Source: a virus | IMG/VR virus record: IMGVR_UViG_3300044825_002314 | Coordinates: 1-32,355 of that record | Direction: 5' to 3' (one strand) | Length of the DNA stretch: 32,355 nt | Part shown: positions 1 to 8,721 of the stretch, one piece after another | How the letters are laid out: each line of letters starts with the position of its first letter | Numbering within the stretch: the first letter of the stretch is position 1 | Position numbers and translations under genes: made by a program | Notes under the pieces: generated by a model | Databases searched by the model: none | Told to the model about the DNA's origin: nothing | The model's input: only the letters and a program-made list of their open reading frames with translations

Positions 1-1
1 T

Positions 2-3000
2 TCCATTGCAAAAATAAATCCTAAACTAGACGTAACAAAAGGAAATTATGTAGAATTTGACTTATCTGATTCTAGTCTAACTGGATTAACATTGAGACTA
101 TATAAAGATTTTACATTTAAAAATGAACTTGAAGAATTTAAGTATATTTCGAATACTAGAAGATTTTTAAGAACTTCTTTGAATAATTATCCAAGAGAAA
201 TTTACTATTCTTTCTTTTCTACCACTTCCCCAGTATTTCCAGATTATGAGGTATTAAATAATAACCTAATTGAACTTATAGGAAGTGATTATAATTCAAA
301 TTATAATATATCAGTTTTAAGTGATAATTCATTTAAAATTAATTTAGATGGGAAACCAGAGAGTTTAGATTATAATGACGATAACGTAAGTGATATAAAA
401 TATACTACAAATTCTAAAAATACCTCAGGACCAATAGAAAAGATTAAATTAAATTTTGGCGGAAGAGGTTATTTTAAAGTTCCAAAACTTTCTAGAGTAA
501 TTTCTCAGAGTGGGAGAAATGCTATAGTAAAAGCAAAATCTAACAAAATTGGACGGATTACATCTTTAGATAGAATAAAGGATGGATTTGACTATCCAAC
601 AGATGTAACATTATCTCCGTTACTAAGTGTTCCAGCAGTTGTTCAAGTTGAGGATATTTCTAGAGTAGATTATGTAGGAATAATTACTGGAGGTAGAAAT
701 TATAATACTGCTCCAACATTAAAAGTAATAGGTAATGATAAAATAAAGTTACAATCTTATGTTCAAGGAAATTCAGTAGTTAGAGTTGATGTTATTGAAA
801 ATACAAATGATATATCTACACCATTACGTATTGTACCATTAAGAAATTCTAATGGGTATAGTATTGACGATATTTCAGTAAATGGTAACAACGTTACTTT
901 AGAACTACTTAATTCCGATAATCAAATTTATCCTTTAATCACAACTGGATATGGTACAACTGAAGTTAAATTTCCATTTGAACTTGGAGATGAAATTTTT
1001 ATAGAGAGGTGTAGATTATCTACGGAATTGGGAGAGGGTGGAGTTCCAATTCAAAAAGATAACTACAATTCGTCTAATTATGGATATAGATTCTTTACTG
1101 TTACTGGAATAAGCAGTGAAAACTATACTATAACTTATAGTATGCAAGGATTATCTGATAATCTTGGTGAGTATACTTCAGACTTTGGATATGGTTACGT
1201 AGTTAATAGAAAAGATATGGCTGAGTTTGAAATGATAATAGCTAATGATTTGAAGTATGTTTCTGGAGAAAATGTTTTTGGATATAATGAAAGAGGAACA
1301 AATACTTTTAGTGCTAAAGTAATGGAAAATGGTTGGGATAATGATATTAATGAACTTAGACTAATAGACGTTAAAGGTGAACTAAAAGTTGGTGATAAAC
1401 TAGCTGGTAAAATTTCATTATTAAATGGAAAAGTAACCGATGTTAACATATTTAATTTAATCTCTAATATTGATGTTACTAGGGATAAATTAAATGACTT
1501 AGGTGATAGAGTAGGATTTTTAAATGATTTTCAACAAAGAATTTCTGATAATAATTACTATCAAAAATTCTCATATTCAATAAAAGGTGAGGTTCCTTAC
1601 AATATCTGGAGAGAGCCCGTAAAATCTGTAATCCACCCATCTGGATTTAAAGAATTTTCAGATTTAGTTGTTGGTAGTGCTGCTACAGCTACTATGCGAG
1701 TTGGAACAGCTTCATCATTGGAGTTATTGGTTAATATTGATAACACCCAGTCATTATACACAAAGAATAACTTTGCGATGGTTACTGAGGAAGAACAATT
1801 TGAAGATGGTTCTGTAGAACGAGTAATTTTTGAGGATGGTGTTACATTAAAACCTTATATTTTATCAAAAACAAATAAAGTTATTAATATTGATGATATT
1901 AGTTCCCAGTTTACAGGAACATCTAAGTTGGGAATTGTTACCACAAAATCTGTAACTTTTATATCTACAGATTTATACCGTTTAGGTGTTAATACCGAAG
2001 GCTTAATAGAAGGTGATAAAATAGGATTTTCCACATATCATTTTTATCCCGATAGTACGTATATATTAACTATTGGTAATAATTATGTTGGAATAAGTAG
2101 TGATACTCCACATAGACTATATTCTAGGAATGGAATTACTACTTCAGTAACTCAGAATTTAGAATTCTATAGAAGAATTCCTGGAGATAAAATTATTGGG
2201 ATTTCATCATTTAAACTTACTAGTGATAATATACCATTGATATACAAAGAGTTTGATGCATCAAATAGTATTACTACATCTATAGTTTTAGAATCTGATA
2301 GCTTTATTCTACCAAATCATAACTTCCAAACAGGACAAAATATTAAATACACTCCACAATATGATTCAATAACTGCTATAGCAAATACAACTGTAGGTTC
2401 TGGTGCAATATTAGAACCAGTTTTCGTTGGAGCAGGATACTCTGTATCTAGAATTAATGTAATTAATGGTGGTTCTGGATATAGTTCGGTGAGTAAACCA
2501 GTAATTTTAATTACTGGAACAAAAACTCCACTAATTCAAGCAGCATTCAATCCTCAGATTCAATCAGGAATAATAACTAGTATACAAATAGTAAATCCAG
2601 GATATGGATATTTTCCAAATTCACCTGGAGAAATTGGAATATCAACAACAACTGAAAGTGAGGGTCGAAAAGATATAATAATGGGAGTTGGAGGTGGTAT
2701 TGGTAGTGCAATTTATGAACAAGGATATAATGTTGCTATTTCTACCACAGTATCAGGTATATCTTCAAATGTAGTTCCAAATTTCTCAGGACAACAAAAT
2801 AGATTCTGGGGATTTACCGAGCCTTATATCCCTGTTAAGCAAACTTCTGGTTCAGGAATAGATGCTAAGTTTAGTGTTTTCATAGTATACAATTCAACTA
2901 CAGGACAGCCAATATCAACATCTGTTGTTCTTAGAGATGGTGGAAGAGGATATTCTGTTGGAGATACAATCTCTATTGCTGGAACTTATATGGGAGGAGC

Positions 3001-6000
3001 AACTCCACAAAATGACTTATCATTTAAAGTATCTAAGGTTTCTAGTACAAGAATAGCTTCTGGAGCTAATGGAATTTATAATAATATTCCAGGAACTACT
3101 ACAGTTGGATTTGGCTCTGGAGCTATATTTAATGTTAGAAGAAATTCTTTGGGAGATATTAGTAATGTTAGTATTGTCTTTGGTGGAAGTAACTATGAAC
3201 TTACTGATAATATTAGTATTGCTGGAACTTATATTGGTGGTACTACACCTTTAGATAACTTATTAATATCTCCTACAATTTTAGGTACGGATAAACTTCC
3301 AGAAAATCTTTACGTTCAAAAAATAAACAATAACATATTTAAAGTTGCTGGTCTATCTACTGGAGGTATTTTAAACTTAGCTTCATTAGGAATTGGCACA
3401 CATAGCTTTGAAGTATTAAATCCAAATTCTAGTTCAGTCATAACTATTGATAATATTATCCAGACTCCGGTTTATAAAAAATCTCTAAAATTATCTTTAA
3501 GTAGAGATGTATCTTATAATGACAGTATCATATATGTTCAGTCTGGTATTAGTTCTGTAGTTATAAATGATATTCTACAAATAAATGATGAATATTTGTC
3601 CGTCAATAATATTAATGTAGATGGTCCAAATAGTATTCAGGTAACAAGAGGTTTCCTAGGAACTAATAAGGTTCCACATAATATAACAGATACTATATTT
3701 TTTGTTGGTGGTAATTATAATATAATAAAAGATGTTATATACTTTTCAACTCCACCTTATGGTCCAACTGGATTTCCAGGATTTGAAGTAAATTCATCTT
3801 TTAGTGGAAGACTATTCTCCAGAAGATTTGACCCATTTATTCCAGAAGATAAAAATATTATATTTGATGATATATCAAATCAATTTACTGGAATTGCAGC
3901 AACAGAATTTGTATTAAAATCCGATGGTGAAAATGTTGTTGGTATATTCACAAATACAAATAGTATAACTGGAAGCTCTGTTGGAGTAGATATAAACAAT
4001 AATCCACTAATATTGATAAACAATATTCCCCAAATTGGTGGTAAAGATTATGTTATAGATACCCCAGGACGAAATACCATCAAATTTATTAGTGGTGTTC
4101 CATTAGCAGGTAAGATAACAAAAGTTGGTTATACAACAGGATTTGGATACTTACCTTTAGTTGGTGCTTCAGCTACAGTTTCAGTATCTGCTGCAGGAAC
4201 AATATCAAATGTGTATTTGACTGGTTTTGGTAAAGGATATAGGACACCACCTATAATTTCAATAGCCTCTACAGTAGGTTCTGGAGCTTCTATTACATCG
4301 ACTATAGGGACTGCGGGGACTATTACATCATTAACTATAGTTAATCCTGGTTCTGGATACACTAATACAATACTTCCAGAAGTTAGAATTGATTTACCAC
4401 AAAATTACTACAATTTAGATCTAGAATATAAATCTGGTTCTTCAGGTCAAGGTCAAGGTGCAAAAGTATCCGTAACGGTTGGTAATGGTTCTAGTATAGT
4501 TGCATTTAACTTAGATTCTCCAGGAACATCATATAAAGTTGGTGATGTTTTAGTAATATCTGGAATTTCTACAGACCCAAAAGCATCAAATTTTAAACCA
4601 TTCGAAGTTACAGTTTTGGAAACATTTACTGATAAGTTTGCTGGATGGTATCCAGGACAATTTATACAATTTGATGATATATCATCGTTCTTCAATGGAA
4701 GGAAGAAGAAATTTACTCTAACTGTAACTCAATTTGGAGTGAAAGAGGTTATAAGTTTAAAAGCAAATCCAGAGGATGTAAATCTAACAAATAACTTATT
4801 CATATTTGTAAATGATATACTACAAGTTCCTGGAGAAGCTTATACATTTAGTGGTAGTAGAATAAATTTCACTGAAGCACCTAAGTCAGGTTCTAAGTGT
4901 AATATACTATTTTTCAGGGGTTCTGACCTTGATGTGGAGCAAGTAGATCCACCAAAAACAATAAAACAAGGTGATGTAATTCAAATTGATGAGAATATTT
5001 CAGATCCTTTTGATAGACCACAATTTGATAGAGTTGTTAAGGATATTGTAACAACAGATATATTAGATACCTTCCCATATGATAGTTTAGGTATATCAAC
5101 AGATCCAAATGATATTAGACCATTAAATTGGACAAAGCAAACTCAGGATAAAATTATTAACGGAGTTTTATATTCTAAATCTAGACCTAATTTAAAATCT
5201 AAAATAACTCCAACTGCTAAGATTATTAAAGATATTAAATTAACTGATAGAGAAATTTATGTAGATAGTGCTATCCCACTTTTTGAAGACATTGATGAGA
5301 ATAGAAATCTTCCAGAAGATTTGAGAGATGTGATTATAGTTAATAATAGAGAAATTACAGATCCAGAAATTTCTGTAGTAGTGTCCACCGGATCAACTAT
5401 TTCTAATATTATTATAGATAATCCCGGATCTGGCTACAGAAATAATACACAACCAATAATATCAATTTCGAGTAGATTTATTACTAAAAAAGATCCAATA
5501 TTTAATTGGAGTCCTAACGTAGGTATAGCCTCTACATCTAATTTAAATTCAATTGGATATGGAACTGGGTTTGTGGCGGTTGGTTCTAGTGGTTATAACT
5601 TAGTAAGCTTTGATGGAATTTCTTGGAATAAATCTAGAATAATTGATGCATCATACAACTTTACAGATGTTATTGGATATGGAAATTCATATATTTCTGT
5701 AGGTCAAACTGGATCAGTATACAGAAAAGTTGGACTGGATACAAATTCAACTTGGAGTAAGATAAATTTAAAGAGATTTACGGTTGATGTTCTTGGAGGA
5801 GTAACTATCGTAAACAGTAATTATAATAATCAATTTAACAAAGTCTCATTTAATCCAAGTAACAATAGGTTAGTTGTAGTAGGAAAATCTGGTGGACTTT
5901 TTAGTTCAGTAGGAATTAACACTACAGAACTATATGATAGGATATTATCTTTCTCAGATTTAAACTCCGTTACTAATAATCTAGTTTACTTTGTAGCAGT

Positions 6001-7120
6001 TGGTAATGCTGGTGATATATTATATTCAATAGACGGATCAACTTGGAATATTGTATTAACTAAAATTACATTACAAAATTTAAATGATGTAATATGGGAT
6101 GGAAGTAAATTCATTGCAGTTGGTAATAATGGTACAATTATAACTTCTTTAACAGGAGAAGTTTGGAATATTAATCTTGTTAATAATTTCAATAAAAATA
6201 TAATGAAAATAAACTATTATGATGGAGTATATACTATAATTGATTCTTCAGGTTACTTATACTTCTCATTGAACTTAACTGATTGGATTTATAGAGAAGT
6301 TTCTCAAAATTATTTGTTATCCGACATCATTTCTACAGGTAGTGTAGACTCTATTAAGTATGTTTCTGTTGGTACATCTTCATTTATATCATATTCTACT
6401 CCAGTAATTAATGCCGCAAGTGCTTCTGTAAATATAAGTAATGAACAAGTATCGAGTGTTGATATAATAAATGGTGGTTTTGGATATCCAACTGATATTG
6501 AGATTCCAGCAATAATTGAAACAGATGTTTGTGAAAAAGAGCAAATTTATTCAATAAAAGCAAAAGGTGATTTTGGAATTATAAAGAACTTGGTTGTATA
6601 TGAAACTGGATCAGCAGGATTTGGTACCACATCTCCTGCTATAGAATTTGTTTTGGAATCTAAAAATTTCAATACTCCAATTATCCCAACAATGCAATAC
6701 AGTCCTCTATCTGTAGGAGACTACTTTGTAATTAGTGATAGTAATGTAGAATGTGGTTATGCTCTTACTGGAATAACGACTAGCATTGGAGGAATGTCAA
6801 ATTATCCAGCATCTAAAGTTGGAACCGCCATAACATTTATAGATGGAATTTATAGAGTTGAGGGAATTTCAACATCATCTCTTGGGACAACAACAGTAAG
6901 ATGTCATTTTGCTCCTATGCCAAGTGTGGGTCCAGATAGAATACAAATAAATATTGGAGTTAATACTACAGGTTTCTATGGTAGATATAGCTTTGGTATG
7001 ATTTATGATTATCAAAACAGGGCTAGAGAAAATCCAAAACAGTTTATTATTAATAAGGATGAAGGTTTAGTAGGATTGAACACTGGTCCATTAATGTATA
7101 GAACCAGAAGCCTTGTATAA
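2..7120 (+). CDS. Giant repeat-rich virion structural protein (5' partial), gene-7 slot
   Basis: The reading frame is open from base 2, so the gene enters from the left. The TTG at 92 is therefore not its start, and about 2,372 codons are visible. It lies directly upstream of gp8, where T4 carries baseplate wedge gene 7, and resembles the very large structural proteins marine T4-like phages have there. Visible architecture: many short beta modules with a GxGY core (near 667, 2444, 2572, 2926, 3169, 4210, 4320, 4500, 5400 and 6450). Three modules begin with a DDIS(S/N)xF(T/N)G motif (near 1889, 3862 and 4668). One module has an INDE...TRGxxGT core (3560-3705). Seven AVG-type WD-like repeats lie at 5550-6405. 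The C-terminus (PLMYRTRSLV) looks native. No enzymatic motif, signal peptide or membrane segment was seen. A baseplate or tail-periphery role is inferred from position and composition. The exact T4 equivalent is uncertain. Confidence 0.8.
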   Translation, partial: SIAKINPKLDVTKGNYVEFDLSDSSLTGLTLRLYKDFTFKNELEEFKYISNTRRFLRTSLNNYPREIYYSFFSTTSPVFPDYEVLNNNLIELIGSDYNSNYNISVLSDNSFKINLDGKPESLDYNDDNVSDIKYTTNSKNTSGPIEKIKLNFGGRGYFKVPKLSRVISQSGRNAIVKAKSNKIGRITSLDRIKDGFDYPTDVTLSPLLSVPAVVQVEDISRVDYVGIITGGRNYNTAPTLKVIGNDKIKLQSYVQGNSVVRVDVIENTNDISTPLRIVPLRNSNGYSIDDISVNGNNVTLELLNSDNQIYPLITTGYGTTEVKFPFELGDEIFIERCRLSTELGEGGVPIQKDNYNSSNYGYRFFTVTGISSENYTITYSMQGLSDNLGEYTSDFGYGYVVNRKDMAEFEMIIANDLKYVSGENVFGYNERGTNTFSAKVMENGWDNDINELRLIDVKGELKVGDKLAGKISLLNGKVTDVNIFNLISNIDVTRDKLNDLGDRVGFLNDFQQRISDNNYYQKFSYSIKGEVPYNIWREPVKSVIHPSGFKEFSDLVVGSAATATMRVGTASSLELLVNIDNTQSLYTKNNFAMVTEEEQFEDGSVERVIFEDGVTLKPYILSKTNKVINIDDISSQFTGTSKLGIVTTKSVTFISTDLYRLGVNTEGLIEGDKIGFSTYHFYPDSTYILTIGNNYVGISSDTPHRLYSRNGITTSVTQNLEFYRRIPGDKIIGISSFKLTSDNIPLIYKEFDASNSITTSIVLESDSFILPNHNFQTGQNIKYTPQYDSITAIANTTVGSGAILEPVFVGAGYSVSRINVINGGSGYSSVSKPVILITGTKTPLIQAAFNPQIQSGIITSIQIVNPGYGYFPNSPGEIGISTTTESEGRKDIIMGVGGGIGSAIYEQGYNVAISTTVSGISSNVVPNFSGQQNRFWGFTEPYIPVKQTSGSGIDAKFSVFIVYNSTTGQPISTSVVLRDGGRGYSVGDTISIAGTYMGGATPQNDLSFKVSKVSSTRIASGANGIYNNIPGTTTVGFGSGAIFNVRRNSLGDISNVSIVFGGSNYELTDNISIAGTYIGGTTPLDNLLISPTILGTDKLPENLYVQKINNNIFKVAGLSTGGILNLASLGIGTHSFEVLNPNSSSVITIDNIIQTPVYKKSLKLSLSRDVSYNDSIIYVQSGISSVVINDILQINDEYLSVNNINVDGPNSIQVTRGFLGTNKVPHNITDTIFFVGGNYNIIKDVIYFSTPPYGPTGFPGFEVNSSFSGRLFSRRFDPFIPEDKNIIFDDISNQFTGIAATEFVLKSDGENVVGIFTNTNSITGSSVGVDINNNPLILINNIPQIGGKDYVIDTPGRNTIKFISGVPLAGKITKVGYTTGFGYLPLVGASATVSVSAAGTISNVYLTGFGKGYRTPPIISIASTVGSGASITSTIGTAGTITSLTIVNPGSGYTNTILPEVRIDLPQNYYNLDLEYKSGSSGQGQGAKVSVTVGNGSSIVAFNLDSPGTSYKVGDVLVISGISTDPKASNFKPFEVTVLETFTDKFAGWYPGQFIQFDDISSFFNGRKKKFTLTVTQFGVKEVISLKANPEDVNLTNNLFIFVNDILQVPGEAYTFSGSRINFTEAPKSGSKCNILFFRGSDLDVEQVDPPKTIKQGDVIQIDENISDPFDRPQFDRVVKDIVTTDILDTFPYDSLGISTDPNDIRPLNWTKQTQDKIINGVLYSKSRPNLKSKITPTAKIIKDIKLTDREIYVDSAIPLFEDIDENRNLPEDLRDVIIVNNREITDPEISVVVSTGSTISNIIIDNPGSGYRNNTQPIISISSRFITKKDPIFNWSPNVGIASTSNLNSIGYGTGFVAVGSSGYNLVSFDGISWNKSRIIDASYNFTDVIGYGNSYISVGQTGSVYRKVGLDTNSTWSKINLKRFTVDVLGGVTIVNSNYNNQFNKVSFNPSNNRLVVVGKSGGLFSSVGINTTELYDRILSFSDLNSVTNNLVYFVAVGNAGDILYSIDGSTWNIVLTKITLQNLNDVIWDGSKFIAVGNNGTIITSLTGEVWNINLVNNFNKNIMKINYYDGVYTIIDSSGYLYFSLNLTDWIYREVSQNYLLSDIISTGSVDSIKYVSVGTSSFISYSTPVINAASASVNISNEQVSSVDIINGGFGYPTDIEIPAIIETDVCEKEQIYSIKAKGDFGIIKNLVVYETGSAGFGTTSPAIEFVLESKNFNTPIIPTMQYSPLSVGDYFVISDSNVECGYALTGITTSIGGMSNYPASKVGTAITFIDGIYRVEGISTSSLGTTTVRCHFAPMPSVGPDRIQINIGVNTTGFYGRYSFGMIYDYQNRARENPKQFIINKDEGLVGLNTGPLMYRTRSLV

Positions 7121-7125
7121 GACCT

Positions 7126-7133
7126 TATAAATA
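7126..7133 (+). promoter_or_regulatory. T4-type late promoter box upstream of gp8
   Basis: An exact TATAAATA box lies just after the stop of the giant gene and 16 nt before the gp8 ATG. In T4-like phages this box is the -10-like element read by the phage sigma-type factor gp55. Initiation a few bases downstream would leave a leader of roughly ten A-rich bases with no clear Shine-Dalgarno sequence. Confidence 0.75.
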
Positions 7134-7149
7134 CTAAAAAAACACAAAA

Positions 7150-8715
7150 ATGTCAGCTATAGTATCAGACCAATTTAGAATTTTGAATGCAGAGACTTTT
7201 GTTAAAAGTCTTATTTCTATTGGTAGTACCTTCAATAAGTACTATACATTTATAGGTCAACCAAATTCTTCAAATCCATTAGCCCACGGTTCTAGTAATT
7301 GGGGTGATGGTTTACCCCCACTAGATGGATTTAAAGAAGAGATAGAGGTAAAAGATACAATTTTATCACTAAAGCAAATAACACCGAATGATGTTAGAAG
7401 AGTAGTTAGAAAATTAAAGTGGAGTGCAGGAACTACTTATGAGATGTATCGTCATGATTACAGCATTTATAATAGAACTCCAATAACATCTCAAGCTAGC
7501 TTGTATGAATCCAACTATTATATTGTTAATGAAGATTTAAGAGTTTATATATGTTTACAAAATGGCTCAAGTCCAGATTATCCTAGAGGTAGACCATCAT
7601 ACGATGAACCAACTTTTGTAGATTTAGAACCAAGACCTGCTGGAACAAGTGGGGATGGATATGTTTGGAAATATCTTTATACAATAAAACCATCAGAAAT
7701 TTATAAATTCGATAGCATTGAATTTATGCCAGTACCCGAAAATTGGGGAGAAGTTGGTGAAACTGTTTCAATAAAGAATAATGCTATAGATGGAAAAATT
7801 GAAATTATTTCTATCAAGAGTAGAGGTTCAGGTTATCAACCAACATCTCAAACTTTTTCAGATGTTCCAATTTTAGGTGACGGTATTGGAGGTAGAGCTA
7901 CAGTTACTGTAGATTCTTTTGGTAAAGTTAGCGATATTTTTGTTACTGATGGTGGTTCTGGATATACTAGAGGAATTGTAAAATTTGAGCCAGGTGCTCC
8001 AGGAATAAGCACAGTAGTAACTAACACCGGAACACTAGCTGAATTTGATGTAATAATTCCACCAAAAGGTGGACATGGTTATGATATTTATAGAGAACTT
8101 GGCTCATATAGAGTTCTTGTTTACACTAGATTCGTTACAGATGAATCCAATCCAGATACAATTCTTGGAAATGATTTTGCAAGAGTAGGAATATTAAAAA
8201 ATCCAACTGTTGTTGGTAGTCAAGTTGAACTCTTAGATAGAGCAGAAGTAAGTGCCTTGAAAGCTCTCAAATTATCTGGAATTACTTCATTAACGACATA
8301 CCCAGTTGATGGAATTATTACACAAAATGTTGGTTCCGGAAAGACTGCTATAGGATTTGTAGCTTCTTGGAATGATATCACTGGAGTATTAAAATATTAT
8401 CAACCAGTAGGAATGGCAACAGCCGCAGTAAGATATCAAATTAATGAGTTTACATCAAATCCTGGAGTTGGTGGAAACTTGTTTATTAATGGTTCAACAT
8501 CACAATCAACAGATTTGCAAATTGATGTTGGGTTTACAGGATTAAGTACCGTAATAAATAGTAGGACATATCAGTTGGGTAGTTATTTTACTTCTGGAAT
8601 TTCTTCTGCAGAGTATAATAAAAAGTCTGGTGAATTAATTTACTTGGATAATAGATTCCCTATCCCACGAAGTGCAAATCAAAAAGAAGATATTAAAATT
8701 GTATTGGAGTTTTAA
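7150..8715 (+). CDS. gp8: Baseplate wedge subunit gp8
   Basis: The opening SAIVSDQFRILNAETFVKS, the block VRRVVRKLKWSAGTTYEMYRHD (about residues 78-99) and the block TSGDGYVWKYLYTIKPSEI (about 175-193) are the pattern annotated as baseplate wedge gp8 in marine T4-like phages. In T4, gp8 forms dimers in each wedge, joining gp7 and gp10. This protein has 521 aa against 334 in T4. Part of the excess is a pair of GSGY beta modules (about residues 220-285) of the kind also found in the upstream giant protein and in gp14. The gene has its own TATAAATA box and follows the giant gene by 29 nt. Identity rests on remembered family resemblance and position, both of which agree. Confidence 0.82.
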   Translation: MSAIVSDQFRILNAETFVKSLISIGSTFNKYYTFIGQPNSSNPLAHGSSNWGDGLPPLDGFKEEIEVKDTILSLKQITPNDVRRVVRKLKWSAGTTYEMYRHDYSIYNRTPITSQASLYESNYYIVNEDLRVYICLQNGSSPDYPRGRPSYDEPTFVDLEPRPAGTSGDGYVWKYLYTIKPSEIYKFDSIEFMPVPENWGEVGETVSIKNNAIDGKIEIISIKSRGSGYQPTSQTFSDVPILGDGIGGRATVTVDSFGKVSDIFVTDGGSGYTRGIVKFEPGAPGISTVVTNTGTLAEFDVIIPPKGGHGYDIYRELGSYRVLVYTRFVTDESNPDTILGNDFARVGILKNPTVVGSQVELLDRAEVSALKALKLSGITSLTTYPVDGIITQNVGSGKTAIGFVASWNDITGVLKYYQPVGMATAAVRYQINEFTSNPGVGGNLFINGSTSQSTDLQIDVGFTGLSTVINSRTYQLGSYFTSGISSAEYNKKSGELIYLDNRFPIPRSANQKEDIKIVLEF

Positions 8716-8721
8716 GGAAAA

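Noticed and set aside
92-94. TTG as the start codon of the giant gene
   Set aside because: The frame is open from base 2 with the same kind of sequence (INPKLDVTKGNYVEFDLSDS), so the gene simply continues in from the left.
3069-3254. Plus-strand 61-aa ORF inside the giant gene
   Set aside because: Out-of-frame shadow of a repeat region, with a low-complexity Leu/Ile-rich translation and no ribosome-binding site.
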